64,000 nucleotides of DNA from Shimia abyssi. GTDB lineage: Bacteria > Pseudomonadota > Alphaproteobacteria > Rhodobacterales > Rhodobacteraceae. Location: positions 1 through 64,000 of the forward strand of contig NZ_PYGJ01000018.1 of assembly GCF_003014475.1 (NCBI RefSeq). The letters run 5' to 3'. Positions 56,551-64,000 of this stretch are shown one piece after another (position 1 is the first letter of the stretch; every line of letters begins with the position of its first letter). Made by a program: the position numbers and the translations under genes. Below the pieces are notes generated by a model that was not told the DNA's origin, ran no database searches, and was given only the letters and a program-made list of their open reading frames with translations.

Positions 56551-56599
56551 TACGCGTTCCCTCTTTCAAAATCATCCGCCCTGTCCTATGTCGCCTCTC

Positions 56600-57943
56600 A
56601 TGACACAGGAATTGCATATTATTGGCGGCGGTATGGCCGGATCCGAGGCCGCATGGCAGGCCGCGAACATGGGCGTGAACGTGGTAATCCACGAAATGCG
56701 GCCCCAGGTTGAAACCTTTGCGCATCGCACCGGCCATCTGGCCGAAATGGTGTGCTCCAATTCCTTTCGCTCGGACGACGATGAGCAAAACGCCGTCGGC
56801 CTGTTGCACTGGGAAATGCGCGCAGCCAATGGGCTGATCATGGCCACCGCAGACAAACACCGCCTGCCTGCTGGCGGCGCGCTGGCCGTTGATCGCGATC
56901 CCTTTGCCCAAAGCGTCACCGAAACCCTGCTCGCGTTGCCCAGCGTCCGCGTCGAATACGGTGAAATCACCGAGTTGCCCACCGATGGTCATTGGATCAT
57001 TGCCACCGGCCCGCTCACCTCTGCCGGCCTTGGCGCCGCCATTCAGGCTGAGACCGGTGCCGAACGGCTCGCTTTTTTTGATGCGATCGCCCCAATCGTT
57101 TACGCCGACAGCATCGACATGGACATTGCATGGATGCAGTCGCGCTATGATAAGGGCGAAACCGAGGAAGAGCAAAAAGCCTACCTCAACTGCCCCATGA
57201 CCAAAGACCAGCACGAGGCGTTTATAGACGCACTTTTGGCGGCGGACAAAACCGAATTCCACGAAGGCGAAACCGCCGGATATTTTGATGGCTGCCTACC
57301 AATCGAGGTTATGGCCGAACGTGGCCGCGAAACTTTGCGCCATGGCCCTATGAAACCTGTCGGCCTGACCAATGCCCACAAACCTGACGAAAAGGCCTAT
57401 GCCGTTGTGCAATTGCGCCGCGATAACGCCTTGGGGACGCTGTATAATATCGTTGGCTTCCAGACCAAGATGAAATACGGCGCGCAGAACGAAGTGTTCC
57501 GTATGATCCCCGGTTTGGAGAATGCATCCTTTGCCCGCCTTGGCGGTATTCACCGCAACACCTTCATCAACTCGCCCACCCTGCTGGACAACCAGATGCG
57601 CCTGAAATCACGCCCCAACATCCGTTTTGCCGGACAGGTCACCGGCGTCGAGGGGTATGTTGAAAGTGCCGCCATGGGCCTCTTGGCAGGTCGCCTTGCT
57701 GCCGCCGAGATACTGGGGAAATCAATGGAAACTGCCCCGCTCAACACAGCCATGGGTGCTTTGGTTCACCACATAACCGGCGGTGCAGAGGCCAAAACCT
57801 TCCAACCGATGAACGTGAACTTTGGCCTGTTTCAGCCGGTCGACGGTCTCAAAGGTGGGCGGCGCGGGCGCAAAGATCGTTACAAGGCCTACACAGACCG
57901 TGCCAAGGGAGAATGGCAATCCTGGCTTGAAACCTACAGCTAA
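56600..57943 (+). CDS. trmFO: Methylenetetrahydrofolate-tRNA-(uracil-5-)-methyltransferase TrmFO
   Basis: TrmFO makes 5-methyluridine at tRNA position 54 using methylenetetrahydrofolate and FAD. The protein of about 447 residues has the FAD-binding [16 protein letters not shown] at the N-terminus, the catalytic-Cys regions [10 protein letters not shown] and [10 protein letters not shown], and C-terminal [18 protein letters not shown] favour the ATG at 56600 ([11 protein letters not shown]) as in relatives; an ATG at 56588 is in frame and neither has a clear ribosome-binding site. Confidence 0.96.
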   Translation: MTQELHIIGGGMAGSEAAWQAANMGVNVVIHEMRPQVETFAHRTGHLAEMVCSNSFRSDDDEQNAVGLLHWEMRAANGLIMATADKHRLPAGGALAVDRDPFAQSVTETLLALPSVRVEYGEITELPTDGHWIIATGPLTSAGLGAAIQAETGAERLAFFDAIAPIVYADSIDMDIAWMQSRYDKGETEEEQKAYLNCPMTKDQHEAFIDALLAADKTEFHEGETAGYFDGCLPIEVMAERGRETLRHGPMKPVGLTNAHKPDEKAYAVVQLRRDNALGTLYNIVGFQTKMKYGAQNEVFRMIPGLENASFARLGGIHRNTFINSPTLLDNQMRLKSRPNIRFAGQVTGVEGYVESAAMGLLAGRLAAAEILGKSMETAPLNTAMGALVHHITGGAEAKTFQPMNVNFGLFQPVDGLKGGRRGRKDRYKAYTDRAKGEWQSWLETYS

Positions 57944-57980
57944 CTGGACGCCCCGGCGCATCTGCGCGTAACATATACGC

Positions 57981-58592
57981 ATGACACGCAAATTTCTCGA
58001 CAACGTTTACGACAAAACCGGCGCAACCGTGGGTGACCTCTACGACGATTGGGCCGCAACTTACGAGGCTGAAGTGGCCGAAAACGGGTACGTCACGCCG
58101 GGCCGTTGCGCCAAGGCGCTAGCAACCTACGCCAAGGACAAGACCGCCCCTATTCTCGATTTCGGTTGCGGCACCGGGCTTTCGGGCCTCGCGCTGCGCG
58201 CCGAAGGGTTCTTAACGTTAGATGGCCTCGACCTGTCGGCCGAAATGCTTGAACAGGCCCGCAATAAGAACATCTACCGCAACCTCGCCCAAGTTGATGC
58301 CACATCGCCGCTGCCGGTCAAACCCGGAGAATACGCCGCGATCGCCGCTATAGGCGTGATTGGACCAGGAGCTGCGCCGCTGGATTTATTCGACACACTT
58401 GCAAAGCTCCTCTCCGGCGGGGCCTTAATGGTGTTTTCTTTCAACGATCACGCGCTGGAAGACCCGGCATATGAGGCACGCCTAAATGAGTATCTCGATA
58501 TGGGCGCGCTGCGTCTGTTGTTTCGCGAGCACGGGGCCCACCTGCCACAACGCGACATTAAGTCCAACGTGTATGTAATTGAGAAACCTTGA
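57981..58592 (+). CDS. Class I SAM-dependent methyltransferase
   Basis: A 203-residue methyltransferase with SAM motif ILDFGCGTGLSGLAL (near residues 55-69), followed by LDGLDLSAEMLEQAR. The N-terminal part (YDKTGATVGDLYDDWAATYE) resembles UbiE/TPMT-like small-molecule methyltransferases. Substrate unknown. It lies 37 bases after trmFO and overlaps gluQRS by four bases, suggesting one operon with two tRNA-modification genes; a role near tRNA modification is only inference. Confidence 0.9.
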   Translation: MTRKFLDNVYDKTGATVGDLYDDWAATYEAEVAENGYVTPGRCAKALATYAKDKTAPILDFGCGTGLSGLALRAEGFLTLDGLDLSAEMLEQARNKNIYRNLAQVDATSPLPVKPGEYAAIAAIGVIGPGAAPLDLFDTLAKLLSGGALMVFSFNDHALEDPAYEARLNEYLDMGALRLLFREHGAHLPQRDIKSNVYVIEKP

Positions 58593-59431
58593 ATTTCACA
58601 ACAAGATTTGCCCCATCGCCAACCGGCCCGCTTCACCTTGGTCATGCCTATTCCGCACTACTGGCGCATGATCGCGCCCGCGCTGCAGGCGGGCGTTTTC
58701 TGCTGCGGATTGACGATCTCGATCAATCCCGCGCCCGCGACCAGTGGGAACGCCAAATCTATGATGATCTGGCTTGGCTCGGTATTGAATGGGACGGTCC
58801 AGTGCGCCGCCAGTCGGATCATTTCGGCGCCTATACAGACACACTCGATCAACTCCGTCGGCGCGGCCTAACATTTGAATGTCAATGCACCCGCCGCGAT
58901 ATCGAAAATGCCGCCAACGCCCCCCAAGAAGGTGTGCCCGAGTTTGGCCCGGATGGCCGTATCTACCCCGGAACCTGTCGCGCTTTGTCGCTTTCTCCTG
59001 ATGCGGCAACCTGCACACGGTTGAACATGTCCCGCGCCAGCGCCTCTGCCCTGCCCGCCAAGTTCACCGAAACGGGCCCGCTCAATTCCGGCACGCACAA
59101 CCTGGCCCAAGACGATCTGCTCTCATCGATCGGTGACGTGGTTCTGTCGCGCCGTAACATGGCCGCATCGTACCATCTGTCGGTGGTGCTGGATGATGCT
59201 GCCACGGGTGTGACACATGTGATCCGCGGCACAGACCTTTTTGAGTCGACCCGTATCCACGTACTATTGCAGCACATTTTCGGCCTGCCTACGCCCGTAT
59301 ATTACCACCACGATCTGATCCGGGACGATGCGGGCAAACGCCTTGCCAAACGCGACGACGCCCGCGCCATCGCCAAATTCCGTGATGAAGGCGCCACACC
59401 AAAAGACATCAGGCGCATGGTTGGCCTTTGA
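58589..59431 (+). CDS. gluQRS: Glutamyl-Q tRNA(Asp) synthetase
   Basis: GluQRS glutamylates queuosine-34 of tRNA-Asp. The 280-residue protein has the catalytic core of GluRS without an anticodon-binding domain: RFAPSPTGPLHLGHAYSAL holds the HIGH-like HLGH, and KRLAKRDD the KMSKS-like loop. The zinc-site cysteines are C99 and C101 (FECQCTRRD), with further ligands in YPGTCR. The start is TTG, overlapping the methyltransferase stop codon (TTGA). It converges with hisI, six bases apart. Confidence 0.96.
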   Translation: MNFTTRFAPSPTGPLHLGHAYSALLAHDRARAAGGRFLLRIDDLDQSRARDQWERQIYDDLAWLGIEWDGPVRRQSDHFGAYTDTLDQLRRRGLTFECQCTRRDIENAANAPQEGVPEFGPDGRIYPGTCRALSLSPDAATCTRLNMSRASASALPAKFTETGPLNSGTHNLAQDDLLSSIGDVVLSRRNMAASYHLSVVLDDAATGVTHVIRGTDLFESTRIHVLLQHIFGLPTPVYYHHDLIRDDAGKRLAKRDDARAIAKFRDEGATPKDIRRMVGL

Positions 59432-59437
59432 CGTAGT

Positions 59438-59797
59438 TTACGCCATTGGTGCCATCAGCTCGACTTCCTCGCCTTTCCGCACAGCCGTATAAAAGCAACT
59501 GCGCCGATTGGTGTGACAGGCCGGGCCAATCTGCTTCACCGTCACCAACAGGCAATCCTGATCGCAATCCACCCGGAAATCGACCAGCTCTTGTGTGTGC
59601 CCCGAACTTTCGCCCTTGATCCAAAACGATTGGCGCGAACGGCTCCAATAGGTCACGCGCCCGCTCTCCAGCGTGCGCTTCACCGCTTCGGCGTTCATCC
59701 ACGCCATCATCAGAACCTCACCGGTCTCGGCGTCCTGTGCAATCGCCGGGACCAGACCAGCCTCATTATACGTCAGAGAATTTGCATCAAAACCCAT
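59438..59797 (-). CDS. hisI: Phosphoribosyl-AMP cyclohydrolase
   Basis: HisI opens the purine ring of phosphoribosyl-AMP in histidine synthesis. The 119-residue protein shows [36 protein letters not shown], the Asp-rich metal site DCDQDCLL, and the zinc-site Cys near RRSCFYTAV. The stand-alone form, without the HisE domain, is the norm in alphaproteobacteria. It is divergent from the NifU/IscU-like gene. Confidence 0.97.
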   Translation of the reverse strand: MGFDANSLTYNEAGLVPAIAQDAETGEVLMMAWMNAEAVKRTLESGRVTYWSRSRQSFWIKGESSGHTQELVDFRVDCDQDCLLVTVKQIGPACHTNRRSCFYTAVRKGEEVELMAPMA

Positions 59798-59865
59798 ACC
59801 ATTGCCCCCTTTGCATCCTGCTTTTCACTCTCTATCTAGGAAGAGACGAACAAAGGAAACCGACA

Positions 59866-60318
59866 ATGTCCGGCGAAAACGACCTGATCAAGCTTTACTC
59901 GGGCCAGATCCTGCAACTGGCTGCCGCGATCCCGCATACCGACAGGTTGCAAGACCCGGACGCCACGGTCAAGAAACGCTCGCCGCTGTGCGGCTCGACC
60001 GTCACGGTCGACGTTAAGGTTGAAAACGGTCGGATCACTGCCTTTGGCCAGGACGTCAAAGCCTGCGCCCTTGGTCAGGCTGCGGCCTCGGTTGTTGGCA
60101 CTGGCGCAATTGGGCGCACACGCGCTGAGATTGAGACCGCCCGCGACGCGCTTAAAGCCATGCTCAAACAAGACGGGCCAACCCCACCGGCCCCTTTTGA
60201 CGGTCTCGAAGTATTGCGCCCTGCGCGCGACTACAAAAACCGCCACGCCTCCATCCTGCTCGCCTTTGACGCCACCGCCGAGGCACTGGAACAGGCCGAA
60301 CAGGCCAACTGCGCCTGA
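59866..60318 (+). CDS. NifU/IscU-like iron-sulfur scaffold protein with altered ligands
   Basis: A 150-residue protein of the IscU/NifU-N fold. The first cluster ligand is present (Cys42, in SPLCGSTVTV) and the second (Cys68, in KACALGQAA). The third position, usually HCS, reads RHAS with Ala128, and the Asp of the CGD motif is Ser44. A C-terminal Cys149 exists. The family is common in Rhodobacterales under the name iron-sulfur scaffold, but a complete classical cluster site is not visible. The start at 59866 has AAAGGAAA upstream. A terminator hairpin follows. Confidence 0.88.
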   Translation: MSGENDLIKLYSGQILQLAAAIPHTDRLQDPDATVKKRSPLCGSTVTVDVKVENGRITAFGQDVKACALGQAAASVVGTGAIGRTRAEIETARDALKAMLKQDGPTPPAPFDGLEVLRPARDYKNRHASILLAFDATAEALEQAEQANCA

Positions 60319-60340
60319 CATCTCTGGCACGCGAGCAAAA

Positions 60341-60380
60341 AAAACCGCCGCACTTCCAAATGGAAGGCGGCGGAAGTTTT
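60341..60380 (+). terminator. Terminator hairpin after the scaffold gene
   Basis: CCGCCG...CTTCC pairs with GGAAG...CGGCGG around AAAT (one asymmetric CA/G internal bulge), flanked by an A-run before and TTTTG after. It lies about 22 bases after the stop codon. Its A-rich 5' flank would be a T-run on the other strand, so it may also end minus-strand transcripts. Confidence 0.8.
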
Positions 60381-60528
60381 GTGCGTCTTTACGTGGGACC
60401 TGAACCATCAGATCGGTGCGAGGCGTCACACCGTCAAACGACTTGAGACAGGCAGTGTCAGTCAGGCCGCATCAAATTGGGGACAGGATGCGGAGGTATG
60501 GTTCAGCGTAAAGGCCGCAGGCAAAATC

Positions 60529-60651
60529 TCAAACAAAACCGGGCACGTGCAGCACCACGATCATCAAAGCAACAAGAGCAACGCCGCCCAACGCATCCTG
60601 AACCAAGGTCGCGCGTGAATTGCGGATCACGGATTTAACTTGATGCATCAT
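60529..60651 (-). CDS. 40-residue single-pass membrane protein behind a LexA box
   Basis: A frame beginning MMHQVKSVIRNSRATLVQDA encodes 40 residues with a basic N-terminus and one hydrophobic helix (about 21-40, LGGVALVALMIVVLHVPGFV). GGAG lies nine bases before the start. I recall similar RNSRATLVQD-type small proteins in other Rhodobacterales. A GTTC-N7-GTTC box lies 66 bases upstream, so DNA damage may induce it. Small membrane proteins induced by SOS include the division inhibitor SidA in Caulobacter and the toxin TisB in E. coli; this protein shows no sequence match to either. Function unknown. Confidence 0.75.
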   Translation of the reverse strand: MMHQVKSVIRNSRATLVQDALGGVALVALMIVVLHVPGFV

Positions 60652-60716
60652 CGGGTAACTCCTGCTCTTGATTGTTTTGTTGCCTATTTGTTCTCATATC
60701 CTTAACGCGCTGTAAA

Positions 60717-60731
60717 GAACTTTCTGAGAAC
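60717..60731 (-). promoter_or_regulatory. Alphaproteobacterial LexA (SOS) box
   Basis: The minus strand reads GTTCTCAGAAAGTTC, an exact GTTC-N7-GTTC direct repeat, the LexA target of Rhodobacterales and other alphaproteobacteria. A further GTTC six bases away (60738-60741) makes a third half-site at shifted spacing. It lies between the recG stop codon and the start of the 40-residue membrane protein gene, and would overlap the latter's promoter. Confidence 0.65.
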
Positions 60732-60759
60732 ATTTGAGAACATTTAGGGGGTAATAGCC

Positions 60760-64000
<3,241 letters not shown>

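Larger units (their letters stand above)
56060..56599. other. 540-base gene-free stretch before trmFO, with RNA-like structure
   Basis: No supported coding frame covers this stretch; the open frames across it lack family features. It contains several short dyads (for example GCGTGC/GCACGC and TGGGC/GCCCA), a terminator-like hairpin with a T-run at 56314-56339, and a 13-bp inverted repeat enclosing 48 bases at 56477-56550. The section around 56340-56420 is AT-rich and looks like a promoter region. It may hold a small RNA and the trmFO leader. Confidence 0.5.

Noticed and set aside
60728..60741. A second LexA box
   Set aside because: The two GAAC half-sites at 60728 and 60738 are six bases apart, not seven, so only the 60717-60731 pair fits the known LexA spacing.

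Overview
The window is a chromosomal segment of an alphaproteobacterium, almost certainly a marine Roseobacter-group member of the Rhodobacterales. The evidence is the gene order dusB(nifR3)-ntrB-ntrC-ntrY-ntrX next to trkA-trkH-hfq-hflX (the Rhodobacter arrangement), NtrC and NtrX proteins without the sigma-54 contact loop, a fused IspDF, a non-pyrrolysine MttB-family methyltransferase, the DUF6456/DUF6477 gene pair, and a GTTC-N7-GTTC type SOS box. The DNA is GC-rich, genes are densely packed, and many neighbours overlap by 1-4 bases. I see no rRNA, tRNA, CRISPR array, transposase or prophage.

Layout. 1-10.3 kb: a gene start cut by the left edge, mfd (repair), a small membrane protein, hemB (heme), a YSC84-type lipoprotein, an esterase, a 3-hydroxyisobutyrate dehydrogenase-like enzyme and a penicillin-acylase-family hydrolase. 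10.3-23.2 kb, mostly minus strand: hflX, hfq, trkH, trkA, then the nitrogen-regulation cluster ntrX, ntrY, ntrC, ntrB, dusB; two tandem paralogous lipoprotein genes of unknown function sit on the opposite strand between trkA and ntrX. 23.4-26.9 kb: ispDF, pgpA, pncC/cinA-like and amtB. 27-33.6 kb: an MmgE/PrpD protein, a RatA/COQ10-like protein, hpt with an overlapping 59-residue membrane protein, a LysR regulator divergent from two cytochrome c genes, lipA and a peroxiredoxin. 33.7-38.6 kb: DUF6456 and DUF6477 proteins, an MttB homologue and guaA.

38.7-42.9 kb looks accessory: directly after the guaA terminator lie a possible 43-residue secreted or membrane peptide, a 690-residue multi-spanning membrane protein that I do not recognise, and two methyltransferases. 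43-49.2 kb: two EamA transporters, a FadL-type outer-membrane protein, a P-loop ATPase, metA (predicted acetyl-CoA type) and ppk2. 49.2-52.5 kb: a TetR regulator overlapping ppk2, a lipoprotein alpha/beta hydrolase, and a two-gene unit of truncated hemoglobin plus PAS-adenylate cyclase. 52.6-60.3 kb: rplM-rpsI, an SLAC1/TDT transporter, a thioesterase, an enoyl-CoA hydratase, a 540-base gene-free stretch with RNA-like structure, trmFO, a methyltransferase, gluQRS, hisI and a NifU/IscU-like protein. 60.5-64 kb: a 40-residue membrane protein behind an apparent LexA box, recG, and ligA cut by the right edge.

The observations I would check first are the LexA-boxed 40-residue membrane protein, the 11-base tandem repeat found at two distant sites, the truncated hemoglobin-adenylate cyclase pair, the paired Cys-patterned lipoproteins, and the 690-residue membrane protein with its upstream small reading frame.
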